39,398 bases of DNA from an uncultured Hyphomicrobiales bacterium (lineage in GTDB: Bacteria > Pseudomonadota > Alphaproteobacteria > Rhizobiales > Devosiaceae), in assembly GCA_903842455.1 (NCBI GenBank), contig CAIMLX010000248.1, forward strand, positions 1 to 39,398, in the 5' to 3' direction. How positions within the stretch are numbered: the first letter of the stretch is position 1; each line of letters starts with the position of its first letter. The notes under the pieces are model-generated. The model was given only the letters and a program-made list of their open reading frames with translations, was not told the DNA's origin and did no database searches. The position numbers and the translations under genes were made by a program. This document shows, one piece after another, positions 8,884 through 15,631 of the stretch.

Positions 8884-10604
8884 TGGCAAGTCTACGCGAT
8901 GTCATGGGCCTCCCTCCCCGGCAGGTCGGCGTGCCCGAGGACATGGGCCGCTCGGTTGTGTCCGAGGGCTCGAAGGGCATTGCCGATCTCGCTGGCGGCA
9001 TCGGCCAGATGCACCACAATCTGCGGGCGGTTAATTCCTATGTCCTGCAGAAGGTCTTCGGCTACGACAAGGAGACCGCCGACAGCTATGGCGAAGTCCT
9101 CTCGACCATTCAGGCTCCTCTGGCGAAGGTCATGCCGGACAGCGAGGACATGCGCTCGGTGATCCCCGAGAGCTTCGAGCATGAGCCGCAGACATGGCAG
9201 GGCGACATCGCTGGCCGTACTGCCTACAACGTGCCCGGCGCTATCGCGTCCGGCGGCGGCTCGATGCTGAACAGGCTCGCCTCTGCAGGTGGAGCTGCTG
9301 TCGGCGGCTTCGCCGGGAAAGAGGGGGCAACCAAGATGGTGGACGCCCTCCAGAATTGGATGCCGAAATACAAGGACACCATCGAAGGCTACCGCCCCTA
9401 CATCGAGCAGGGTGCCGATCTCGCTGGCAACGTGGCGGGCTCCTTCGCGCCGAACGCCATCCAGAAGGCTGTGACGCCGAACCCGATGACCGACGAGCGC
9501 ATCGCCGACGCGCGCCTCCTCGATGACCATGGCGTCGAGATGACGGCAGGCCAGCGCACTGGGAATGAAGCCCTACACGCCAAGGAGGCCCAGACGGGCG
9601 GCTCCGCCTACTGGAATGTCCGCCAGCGTCAGAACCGTCAGTACACGGCAGGCGCTCTCGATGATGCTGGCATCCGCCCGAACCGGGCTGGTGGCCCTCG
9701 TCCCGATGTTGCGTCTCCCGCCGTCATCAATCGCCAGCACGAACTTCTCGGCGATGAGTTCGACCGCCTGCAGGGCTACGGAATGCAGCCGGACACGCAG
9801 TTCTTCGATGACCTCGTTCAGGTCCGCGACGAGTACCGCGCGACCATGCCTCTCAACGCCAGAGCGCCGATCGTGGAGACCACGATCCGTCAGCTCTCGG
9901 ATCGCGCCCGTCGCGGCATCCCGGTAGATGGTGAGATGCTCCGCAAGATCGGCACGCAGCTCCGCCGCACACGCCAGCAGTTCCGCGCCTCCGGCAGGGC
10001 TGATGATGCAGAGGCTCTCGACAACCTGATCGAGGCCATCGACGGCGGCATCGAGAGGTCTCTAGCGATCACCAACCCGAACGAGGTCGGTGCCTTCCGC
10101 GATCTCCGCACGCGCTACCGCAACCTCATCACTGTCGAGGAGGCCGCATCGAACGCGCCGAACGGGCAACTCTCTCCGGCGGACCTCACGCGGGCAACGA
10201 AGAAGATGGAGACGCGGCGCGGATACTCGCGCGGCTTCGGCCCCTTCAACGACTACTCGCGAGCTGGTGATGACATCCTTCGCGATCCGCCCAACTCCGG
10301 CACGCCGAGCCGCCTCATCGCAGCACTGGGCGGCAAGGGCCTGAACACTGCACCAGCCGCCATCGGTGGTGGTGTCGGCTTCGCTGTCGGTGGCCCGGTG
10401 GGAGCTGGTGTCGGCGCTGCCATCGGCGCTGGAACGGACATGCTGTTCAAGGCTGGCAAGAACTACCTCCGCATGACGCCCGCCATGCAGGCCTACCTCG
10501 CTAACCAGATTGCGCGCGGCTGGACGCCCGAGGTCGGAGCTGGCACGCGAGCTGCCACCATCGGCGTCACTAACTCTCAGCGCATCGACAAGGAGAAAAG
10601 ATAA
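8883..10604 (+). CDS. Putative internal virion / ejection protein B
   Basis: The 573-residue protein has a Gly/Ala hydrophobic stretch near residues 120-145, a long charged helical middle (for example RQLSDRARRG, LRKIGTQLRRTRQQFRASG), and a strong glycine-zipper segment near 490-525 (IGGGVGFAVGGPVGAGVG). Glycine zippers that can insert in membranes are common in phage DNA-ejection proteins. The start overlaps the previous stop as TAATG, and the stop overlaps the tail-fibre start in the same way. No enzymatic motif is visible. The ejection role is inferred from composition and position; the gene itself is certain. Confidence 0.6.
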   Translation: MASLRDVMGLPPRQVGVPEDMGRSVVSEGSKGIADLAGGIGQMHHNLRAVNSYVLQKVFGYDKETADSYGEVLSTIQAPLAKVMPDSEDMRSVIPESFEHEPQTWQGDIAGRTAYNVPGAIASGGGSMLNRLASAGGAAVGGFAGKEGATKMVDALQNWMPKYKDTIEGYRPYIEQGADLAGNVAGSFAPNAIQKAVTPNPMTDERIADARLLDDHGVEMTAGQRTGNEALHAKEAQTGGSAYWNVRQRQNRQYTAGALDDAGIRPNRAGGPRPDVASPAVINRQHELLGDEFDRLQGYGMQPDTQFFDDLVQVRDEYRATMPLNARAPIVETTIRQLSDRARRGIPVDGEMLRKIGTQLRRTRQQFRASGRADDAEALDNLIEAIDGGIERSLAITNPNEVGAFRDLRTRYRNLITVEEAASNAPNGQLSPADLTRATKKMETRRGYSRGFGPFNDYSRAGDDILRDPPNSGTPSRLIAALGGKGLNTAPAAIGGGVGFAVGGPVGAGVGAAIGAGTDMLFKAGKNYLRMTPAMQAYLANQIARGWTPEVGAGTRAATIGVTNSQRIDKEKR

Positions 10605-11833
10605 TGTCCCGTGACGGCACAGGAACCTATACACCCCCGGCAGTGATGGCGACATCGAACACCATCGCCAGCTCGGTCACGGTCAACTCGATCATCGATG
10701 ACATCGCGCAGGCGCTGACCGACAGCATCAACAAGGACGGGACCAAGGCCTTCGCCGCGAACCAGTCCATGGGTGGCAATAGGCTCACCAGCCTTGGCGC
10801 TGGCACGGCCCTCACCGATGCGGCGCAGGTCTCTCAGGTGCAGAAGGCCAACGTGCAGCGCGCCACGACTGTCGGCGGCTCTGTAGATGCCATCACGCTC
10901 GCCTTCACTCCGGCCATCACCAGCTACACGACGGGCATGGTGATCCGCTGGGCCTCGGCTGGTGCCAACACCAGCACGGCTCCGACCGTCAACATAGACA
11001 CCCTTGGCGCAAAAACGATCAAGCAAAATCCGGCGGCGGCTGCCCTCGCTGTCGGCCAGCTCGGCGCTGCTGGCACGATCCATATGGCCGAATACAACGG
11101 CACCGATTTCATCCTGCTCGGCGCGTCTCCGCAGGCCCTCGGCACCAGTGACAATCCGCAGTTCAACTCCGTCAACATCGGCAACGCATCCGATACAACC
11201 ATCACCCGCATCTCTGCTGGTGTTATCGCTGTCGAGGGAAAGAACGTAGCCCTTAATGGAACGACAGAAGTTCTAACTACGGGTTCGATAAATCTGGGTC
11301 ACGCATCTGACACAACCCTCACCCGCATCTCTGCTGGTGCGGTGCAGATCGAGGGCTTCACAATTTCAGTGAACGATCTGGCTAGATTTCACCAGTGCAG
11401 TTTCATTCAGATCGGCTCTGCTACCTCGGTCATCGGCGATTACTTTGGCTTCGGCAACACGGCTAGAGGACTTAGGGTCGTTGGCACGGGTGGTCTCGGC
11501 TACTATTCCGATGGCTTAGGCGCGGGTGGAGCCGTTACCCAGCTCACATCAAAATCCACCACCGTTACGCTGAATAAACACTCCGGCAAGATCACCATGC
11601 ACAACGCAGCTCTGGCGGGTGGAGCTTCTGTCACCTTCCAGTTTGTGAACAGCGCGCTCGATGACTGGTCCACCATGATGATCAACTGCTACAACAACGA
11701 CCGCTACAACGTCGATTGCCTGTCCACGGTGGGCGGCGGCTCTGCCTTTATCAGGGTGACCAATATCACTGGCGGCTCTCTGTCCGAGGCCCTCGTCCTG
11801 AACTTCAACATCATCACTGGCGCGGCCAACTAG
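10604..11833 (+). CDS. Tail fibre / receptor-binding protein
   Basis: This 409-residue protein begins with the phage fibre attachment pattern MSRDGTGTY and, near residue 45, has AFAANQSMGGNRLTSLG followed by a DAAQVSQVQ segment, as in many short tail fibres. Two similar modules of about 20 residues follow near residues 192 and 231 (ASDTTITRISAG and ASDTTLTRISAG). The C-terminal 90 residues resemble a widespread phage fibre tip: TSKSTTVTLNKHSGKITM, ASVTFQFVNS, then SLSEALVLNFNI. The tip probably binds the host surface. AAGGAG at 10590-10595 precedes the TAATG-overlapping start by 8 nt. It is the last structural gene before lysis. AT-richer codons from about 11230 to 11600 suggest a recently exchanged middle part. 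Confidence 0.82.
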   Translation: MSRDGTGTYTPPAVMATSNTIASSVTVNSIIDDIAQALTDSINKDGTKAFAANQSMGGNRLTSLGAGTALTDAAQVSQVQKANVQRATTVGGSVDAITLAFTPAITSYTTGMVIRWASAGANTSTAPTVNIDTLGAKTIKQNPAAAALAVGQLGAAGTIHMAEYNGTDFILLGASPQALGTSDNPQFNSVNIGNASDTTITRISAGVIAVEGKNVALNGTTEVLTTGSINLGHASDTTLTRISAGAVQIEGFTISVNDLARFHQCSFIQIGSATSVIGDYFGFGNTARGLRVVGTGGLGYYSDGLGAGGAVTQLTSKSTTVTLNKHSGKITMHNAALAGGASVTFQFVNSALDDWSTMMINCYNNDRYNVDCLSTVGGGSAFIRVTNITGGSLSEALVLNFNIITGAAN

Positions 11834-11861
11834 CATTGACTTCTATCTGGGAATAAAAAGA

Positions 11862-12155
11862 ATGCCTCAACCGTTGAAAGATTTGCTGTCTGCTCCGCTG
11901 CCTCTCTCGGTCGTGGCGTTCCTCATCCTTCAGACGATGGGGTCCGTGTGGTGGGCATCCGCGCAGGTCAACGATGTTCACCTGCAAATATCTACGATCC
12001 GGTCACTGCTCGACCGCATCGTGGACGAAGCGAAGGCTGCCTCTTCTCAGGAGGGCCGCATCATCGTGCTGGAGCAGGCAATCGGCAGAAACGCCGAGGA
12101 CATTAAAGACATCAAGGACACCCTCAGAACCAGAGGATACGATTATGCAAAGTGA
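11862..12155 (+). CDS. Small membrane protein with coiled coil, lysis region
   Basis: The 97-residue product has one hydrophobic segment at about residues 13-33 (LPLSVVAFLILQTMGSVWW) followed by a heptad-like helical tail (RIIVLEQAIGRNAEDIKDIKDTL). I do not recognise the family. It is the first of five small genes around the amidase, several with membrane segments, so a role in lysis (holin, antiholin or spanin-like) is possible. The start at 11862 follows a GGGA 9 nt upstream and lies 28 bp after the tail-fibre stop. The stop overlaps the next gene by 11 bp. Confidence 0.7.
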   Translation: MPQPLKDLLSAPLPLSVVAFLILQTMGSVWWASAQVNDVHLQISTIRSLLDRIVDEAKAASSQEGRIIVLEQAIGRNAEDIKDIKDTLRTRGYDYAK

Positions 12156-12309
12156 GCGTAAGCGCGACGAGATGATCGCGAACATCAAGGCTCGCCGCAG
12201 AGCAGAACAGCTCGCGCTCGGGCATCGGTTCCAAGTGCCGTTCCTGCTGCTGGCATCGGGGGCGTGGTTCATCTTCCTCGTCCTGCTCTCGCATCGGTTC
12301 CCGCTATGA
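12145..12309 (+). CDS. Small single-span membrane protein, lysis region
   Basis: A 54-residue protein: a highly basic N-terminus (ERKRDEMIANIKARRR) is followed by one membrane span (VPFLLLASGAWFIFLVLLS) and a short tail. AGAGGA at 12132-12137 lies 7 nt before the ATG. The gene overlaps its upstream neighbour by 11 bp and the amidase by ATGA. The basic end should stay in the cytoplasm, giving an N-in, C-out protein. It could be a pinholin, an antiholin or a structural accessory. I cannot decide from sequence. Confidence 0.65.
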   Translation: MQSERKRDEMIANIKARRRAEQLALGHRFQVPFLLLASGAWFIFLVLLSHRFPL

Positions 12310-12749
12310 TCAGCCGTCTACGGACGAATTGGATTGTCATCCACTGCTCGGCCACGCGGGCGATCCAGATCAACATCGGCGCGAAGGACATCCGCCTCTG
12401 GCACCACCAGAAGGGCTGGACGGACATCGGCTACCACTATGTGATCAAGCGCAGTGGTGCCGTGGAGAAGGGCCGAGAGCTGGGGCTCGTCGGAGCTGGC
12501 GTCGAGGGCCACAACACCGACAGCGTCCACATCTGTCTGGTGGGCGGTCTGAACGACGACACATGGAAGCCGGAGAACAACTACACCAGTCAGCAGTGGG
12601 CTGCTCTCCAGAAACTTGTCAGCACACTGACAAAAAAGTATCCTGCGGCCAAGGTGCTTGGTCACCGAGACTTCGCAGGCGTTAAGAAGGCCTGTCCCTG
12701 TTTCAATGTGAGGCCGTGGGCCAAGAAGCTCGGCTTCCCAATTTATTAG
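12306..12749 (+). CDS. Endolysin: N-acetylmuramoyl-L-alanine amidase (T7 lysozyme-like)
   Basis: The 147-residue product is a single amidase_2 domain that cuts the bond between N-acetylmuramic acid and L-alanine. Zinc ligands known from T7 lysozyme are matched by H13 (VIHCSAT), H120 (LGHRDF) and C130 (KKACPCF). The catalytic pair is matched by Y43 or Y45 in GYHYVI and K128. The size is close to that of T7 gp3.5 (about 150). There is no signal peptide or membrane anchor, so release needs a holin. I start at 12306, the ATG that overlaps the upstream stop as ATGA. The upstream in-frame GTG at 12264 lies inside the previous gene. The holin candidate follows 9 bp downstream. Confidence 0.93.
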   Translation: MISRLRTNWIVIHCSATRAIQINIGAKDIRLWHHQKGWTDIGYHYVIKRSGAVEKGRELGLVGAGVEGHNTDSVHICLVGGLNDDTWKPENNYTSQQWAALQKLVSTLTKKYPAAKVLGHRDFAGVKKACPCFNVRPWAKKLGFPIY

Positions 12750-12758
12750 GAGAAGAGA

Positions 12759-12932
12759 ATGTTCACGACCATCGACAAGGCACTGACCGCTCTCATCATG
12801 GCGGTTGTTTTCCTGCTCAACTACTTCTTCGGCTTCAACCTCGGCTGGCTCACCTCTGACGCCATCGCGACCGTCGTCGCCGCGCTGACGCCGTTCCTCG
12901 TCTGGCTGGTGCCGAACAAGAAGCCCGCATGA
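12759..12932 (+). CDS. Holin-like small membrane protein
   Basis: This 57-residue protein has two membrane spans (about residues 8-28, ALIMAVVFLLNYFFGFN, and 34-52, AIATVVAALTPFLVWLV) and a basic C-terminal end (NKKPA). Size and shape fit a class II holin that makes the membrane lesion through which the amidase passes. AGGAG at 12748-12752 lies 6 nt before the ATG. It is directly downstream of the amidase and overlaps the next gene as ATGA at 12929-12932. The holin call comes from topology and position. Confidence 0.75.
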   Translation: MFTTIDKALTALIMAVVFLLNYFFGFNLGWLTSDAIATVVAALTPFLVWLVPNKKPA

Positions 12933-13186
12933 CAGGGTGGGTCATCACAGTGATTTGCCTGCTGCTCCTCGGGGTGGCAGGCTTTTCTGTCTATCGGGCA
13001 TTCCAGAGCCCGAAGTTCGTCGCGCGCATCACCCGGAGAGCCACCAAGGCTGCCATCAAGGCCATCGTGCCTGTCATCACGGAGCCGCGCGATCTGAAGG
13101 AGATGGCCGAGGACCAGAAGGAGTATCGCGCCGGGCGCGGTGACGACTACTGGCGCAGGCGATCAGGCGCACCCCCAAAAGGATAG
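12929..13186 (+). CDS. Small membrane-anchored protein, end of lysis cluster
   Basis: An 85-residue protein with one N-terminal membrane span (about residues 3-22, WVITVICLLLLGVAGFSVY), then a basic amphipathic region (ARITRRATKAAIKAIV) and a charged tail. It might be an inner-membrane spanin-like subunit, but it lacks a clear periplasmic coiled coil and no outer-membrane lipoprotein partner with a lipobox is visible, so I leave it unnamed. It is the last + strand gene of the late block and ends 22 bp from the convergent - strand gene. Confidence 0.65.
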   Translation: MTGWVITVICLLLLGVAGFSVYRAFQSPKFVARITRRATKAAIKAIVPVITEPRDLKEMAEDQKEYRAGRGDDYWRRRSGAPPKG

Positions 13187-13203
13187 GGCGGGTTTCCCCG
13201 CCC
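13186..13203 (+). terminator. Hairpin between convergent operons
   Basis: GGGCGGG (13186-13192) and CCCGCCC (13197-13203) form a perfect 7-bp stem with a TTTC loop. It sits exactly in the 22-bp gap between the end of the late + strand block and the end of a - strand gene. There is no T run on either side, so it may slow or end transcription only weakly, or protect the 3' ends. Confidence 0.5.
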
Positions 13204-13208
13204 CTCCA

Positions 13209-13460
13209 TCACACATCGTAGCGCCTGTAGATGTCGTGCAGCTCGCTGTTGTCGCCGACCGAGTGCCGACCGAATTTCCGGTTCCACTCTTGGAAGGAGA
13301 CGAGGCGCTGGTCTCGGCACCTCTCTGCCTCGTCCTCCTGTCTTCGCCGCTTCACCGACAGGGCATACTGCAGGATGCAGACGCACAGGAGGCACACCAG
13401 CAGGAAGCCGCTGACCAAGATCAGCCCCTGCACCATCGTCTCGCCGTCAGACTGGGTCAT
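13209..13460 (-). CDS. Small single-span membrane protein
   Basis: The 83-residue protein has one membrane span at about residues 10-33 (VQGLILVSGFLLVCLLCVCIL), with four Cys in or near it counting the one further on, then a highly charged cytoplasmic tail (SVKRRRQEDEAERCRDQR). I do not recognise it. It is the last gene of the - strand recombination block and overlaps the winged-helix gene by 14 bp. A GGAAGG lies just before the ATG on the - strand. Confidence 0.65.
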   Translation of the reverse strand: MTQSDGETMVQGLILVSGFLLVCLLCVCILQYALSVKRRRQEDEAERCRDQRLVSFQEWNRKFGRHSVGDNSELHDIYRRYDV

Positions 13461-13779
13461 CTTTCACCTTCCACACTGATTGGCCGTGGCTCTTGCCGAC
13501 CTTCTCGACAAGCCCCTTCTCCACCAGCTCCGCGCGCCGGGTGCGCCATGTGCTTTCTGTCCGGCCATACTGGCCGCGCAGGGCGGTGACGAGAGAGCGA
13601 TCCGTACACGGACCATAGACACGGAGCGCCTTCAGGACGATGGCCTGCAGCTCCGGCAGCTCTGCGGTGATCCGTCTGGCTGCATCGTGCGATGTCTCGG
13701 GGTCCGTAGTGCGGGCCAGAGGCGTGAACATGTCATGCTGGCTGGGCGAGTGGCGGTGAGCCTTAACGGTTTGCGACAT
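13447..13779 (-). CDS. Winged-helix DNA-binding protein
   Basis: This 110-residue protein begins with a segment common in phages (ARTTDPETSHDAARRI) and continues as a winged helix: helices (ELQAIVLKALRVYG, SLVTALRGQYG), a recognition-type helix (ESTWRTRRAELVEKGLV) and a beta wing (EKVGKSHGQSVWKV). It probably binds DNA and may regulate the early genes or assist replication. The - strand AGGAGG lies 6 nt before the ATG. It overlaps the upstream gene by 17 bp and the downstream gene by 14 bp. Confidence 0.7.
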   Translation of the reverse strand: MSQTVKAHRHSPSQHDMFTPLARTTDPETSHDAARRITAELPELQAIVLKALRVYGPCTDRSLVTALRGQYGRTESTWRTRRAELVEKGLVEKVGKSHGQSVWKVKDDPV

Positions 13780-14128
13780 AGCGATCCTCCTGTGGAGCTT
13801 GCATGGGCTTCGACAGGGCGCGTGCCGTGCTTTCCATGGTGCGCCATGCCTCGATGCGGGCTTCGTGTCCGATCTTCAGTACACGGAGCATCTCATACTC
13901 GCCCGCCGCATCGGCCTCATCGATGTAGGCCTGATGCATCTCGGGTGAAGCCTTCGCCTCTCTCTCCTGCGCGGAGACCGGGAGATCGACGTACTTCTTC
14001 ATCACCAGAGCCTTCATGCGCTCGGTGAGCCGCTCGGTCAGCACCATCTGCCTCCTCGCCTGCCCGAGCTGCCGGGCGGTGGCGAAGAACCACTGGATGC
14101 TCTCCTCGACCTGTTCGATGCTGATCAT
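13763..14128 (-). CDS. Conserved-type helical phage protein linked to recombination genes
   Basis: The 121-residue protein is almost wholly helical and charged. Its pattern (ATARQLGQARRQMVLTERL, then EADAAGEYEMLRVLK and a final ARIEAWRTMESTARAL) is one I remember from small phage proteins that sit beside single-strand annealing genes. Its biochemical role is not known to me. I start at the ATG at 14128, which is 7 nt after AGGAG and overlaps the upstream stop. The longer reading frame to 14203 lies in the neighbour gene. Its first residues (MISIEQV) are copied from, or to, the neighbouring gene. Confidence 0.65.
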   Translation of the reverse strand: MISIEQVEESIQWFFATARQLGQARRQMVLTERLTERMKALVMKKYVDLPVSAQEREAKASPEMHQAYIDEADAAGEYEMLRVLKIGHEARIEAWRTMESTARALSKPMQAPQEDRYVANR

Positions 14129-14328
14129 TTGACGCTCCTGTTGACGGGTAGCACGATGTCGGTCGGCGTGCGGTTCAGAGGGACAGTGTAGACACCCGCC
14201 CAAGCGGTTATCCCGCGAGCGAGTGCCATCTTGGCGTGGTATCGGTCGGTGAGGGTGCCTGTCGGCCCCATCGCCGCGCTGACGGCATCGTCCGGCAGCA
14301 ACTCCAGAACCTGCTCGATGCTGATCAT
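14125..14328 (-). CDS. Small protein of unknown function
   Basis: A 67-residue product with no recognised domain. It starts MISIEQVLEL, the same first seven residues and nearly the same DNA as the next gene (14128). It overlaps the annealing-protein gene upstream and the helical protein downstream by 4 bp each, so the three are translated as one coupled unit. Confidence 0.55.
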   Translation of the reverse strand: MISIEQVLELLPDDAVSAAMGPTGTLTDRYHAKMALARGITAWAGVYTVPLNRTPTDIVLPVNRSVK

Positions 14329-15077
14329 TGGACCTCTCCCGTGTCAGGATCGAAGCCCTGCTGCTTCGAGGAGGAGAGAGGCTTGCGCGTAGCAGCTTCG
14401 AACTCGGCCTTCAGGCGATCCTTCTCCTCCGTCAACTCCTTCACCCATCCCTCGGGCATGGCCTTGATCTTCGGGTAGTTCGACTTCCAGAACAGGATCA
14501 AGTCCTCCATCGAGCCGGATTTCTCGATGGTGAAGATGCCAGCCCGGATGCGCTTGAACTCTTCGTCGTAGCCCTCCTTCTTGGCCTGATAGGCGGACTT
14601 CTTCGGCTGCACGCCCTCCTCGGCCTCTGGTGCATCTTCGTCCGTGGTCTGACGAACATACTTGGAGCCGTCGAAGTAGCCCATGTAGATGTCGCTCGCC
14701 ACGCCGAGCTTGACCAGCGCGTTGCCGAGCGCGTCGGTGTAGCTCATCTTGAAAAGCTCGTCGTCGCTGCGGCCAGAGACGGTGCCTCCGACGCCCCACA
14801 CGGCCTGTGACCACTCGCCGCCCGGCTCCCTGATCATCACGCCGACCGTGCAGTGGCAGGTGGTGCCCTGCATGGTGAACTCCGGCTTCGTCATCGTCCA
14901 CCCGAGGCCGCATGGGCCGAATACCTCGGTCATCACTTGGATGCGCCACTGTGGCTTGATGTCGGTGCCCTTGAAGCCGCCCTGCTTCGCGAACCCCTTG
15001 AGGTGTTCCTTCGGCACGTTGGCGAGCTTGCGCCAGTAGCGCGTCGGATCGAACCTGTTCATGTCTGTATCGGTCAT
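14325..15077 (-). CDS. Sak/Rad52-like single-strand annealing protein
   Basis: This 250-residue protein has the hallmarks of phage Sak proteins related to Rad52: an N-terminal strand-helix with KQGGFKGTDIKPQWRIQVMTE shortened here to GGFKGTDIKPQWR, FGPCGLGWTM, and then the conserved helix DDELFKMSYTDALGNALVKLG followed by DIYMGYFDG. Such proteins form rings on single-stranded DNA and anneal complementary strands in phage recombination and replication-linked repair. Residues 150-250 are a charged, flexible tail. I start at 15077, after AGGAG on the - strand, with a hairpin at 15093-15109 just upstream. The frame extends to 15437 but overlaps the divergent gene. It leads the - strand recombination block. 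Confidence 0.8.
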   Translation of the reverse strand: MTDTDMNRFDPTRYWRKLANVPKEHLKGFAKQGGFKGTDIKPQWRIQVMTEVFGPCGLGWTMTKPEFTMQGTTCHCTVGVMIREPGGEWSQAVWGVGGTVSGRSDDELFKMSYTDALGNALVKLGVASDIYMGYFDGSKYVRQTTDEDAPEAEEGVQPKKSAYQAKKEGYDEEFKRIRAGIFTIEKSGSMEDLILFWKSNYPKIKAMPEGWVKELTEEKDRLKAEFEAATRKPLSSSKQQGFDPDTGEVQ

Positions 15078-15239
15078 GGTGCTGGGTCTCCTGTGGGCCT
15101 GATGCCCACCGGGTAGGATGCTCCTGTTCGCTGCCGAGACCAACCCGCGCCACGCATAGCAGCCATTCCTTAAATGCAGATCGCTCGATCTTCGATCCGG
15201 GGGTATCCTGACCTGCTTCGACAACCACAGGAGACAACC
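15078..15239. promoter_or_regulatory. Divergent control region between recombination and replication blocks
   Basis: This 162-bp gap separates the - strand sak-like gene from the + strand replication genes, so it must hold or overlap promoters for both. A perfect hairpin (GTGGGC 15093-15098, GCCCAC 15104-15109, 5-nt loop) lies in the - strand leader just before AGGAGAC. On the + side, TCGATC occurs twice 7 bp apart (15185 and 15192), next to a GATCG/CGATC dyad, a possible operator. AGGAGAC at 15229-15235 is the ribosome-binding site of the 15240 gene. I could not find a convincing -35/-10 pair. Confidence 0.5.
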
Positions 15240-15545
15240 ATGTCGATCCAACACCAGCTCGTTGACCCATGCTACCCGATGATCAAGCTCGGCATCGATC
15301 CCTCGACCGCCATCGGCGCGCAGATACTGGCGCTCCGGCTCCGCCGCTACTGGCTGGACCGGAACCTCGATGTGCCGTGCGAGATGTACGTCGTGCAGTC
15401 GCGCATCGACAGCAAGGGTGGCCCGCGCTGCGGCCACACGATCTACAGCGCACGCGCCGACTTCAAGGCCGCGAAGAAGGTCGATGCCAACCGCCGCCTG
15501 CAGCTCATCCTGTCCATCGAGGACGAGGCGGGGGTGTTCGCATGA
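15240..15545 (+). CDS. Small protein of unknown function, replication block
   Basis: The 101-residue product has no domain I recognise. The first half is helical (AQILALRLRRYWLDRN) and the second half has strands with paired Cys around it (PCEMYVV, GGPRCGHTIY). The start at 15240 follows AGGAGAC-AACC, the signature shared with most early genes. The longer frame from 15174 would need a start with no ribosome-binding site. Its stop overlaps the next tiny gene as ATGA. Confidence 0.65.
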   Translation: MSIQHQLVDPCYPMIKLGIDPSTAIGAQILALRLRRYWLDRNLDVPCEMYVVQSRIDSKGGPRCGHTIYSARADFKAAKKVDANRRLQLILSIEDEAGVFA

Positions 15546-15631
15546 GCTTCGAGGATAAGACCGAGTTGTTCGCCACGGTGATGATCGCCATGGGGATCAT
15601 CTGCGCCATCGTCATAGGGAGCCTGAAATGA
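15542..15631 (+). CDS. 29-residue membrane peptide
   Basis: A tiny reading frame encodes a short charged start (MSFEDKTELF) and one hydrophobic segment (VMIAMGIICAIVIGSL). It overlaps both neighbours as ATGA (15542-15545 and 15628-15631), which argues that it is translated. Its first 13 bases are identical to the first 13 of the next gene, so it could be a decaying duplicate start or a leader peptide that couples translation. It is too short to assign. Confidence 0.45.
   Translation: MSFEDKTELFATVMIAMGIICAIVIGSLK

Noticed and set aside
11836-11860. TTGACT before the 11862 gene as a promoter
   Set aside because: No -10 match at a proper distance. The gene can be transcribed from upstream with the tail fibre.
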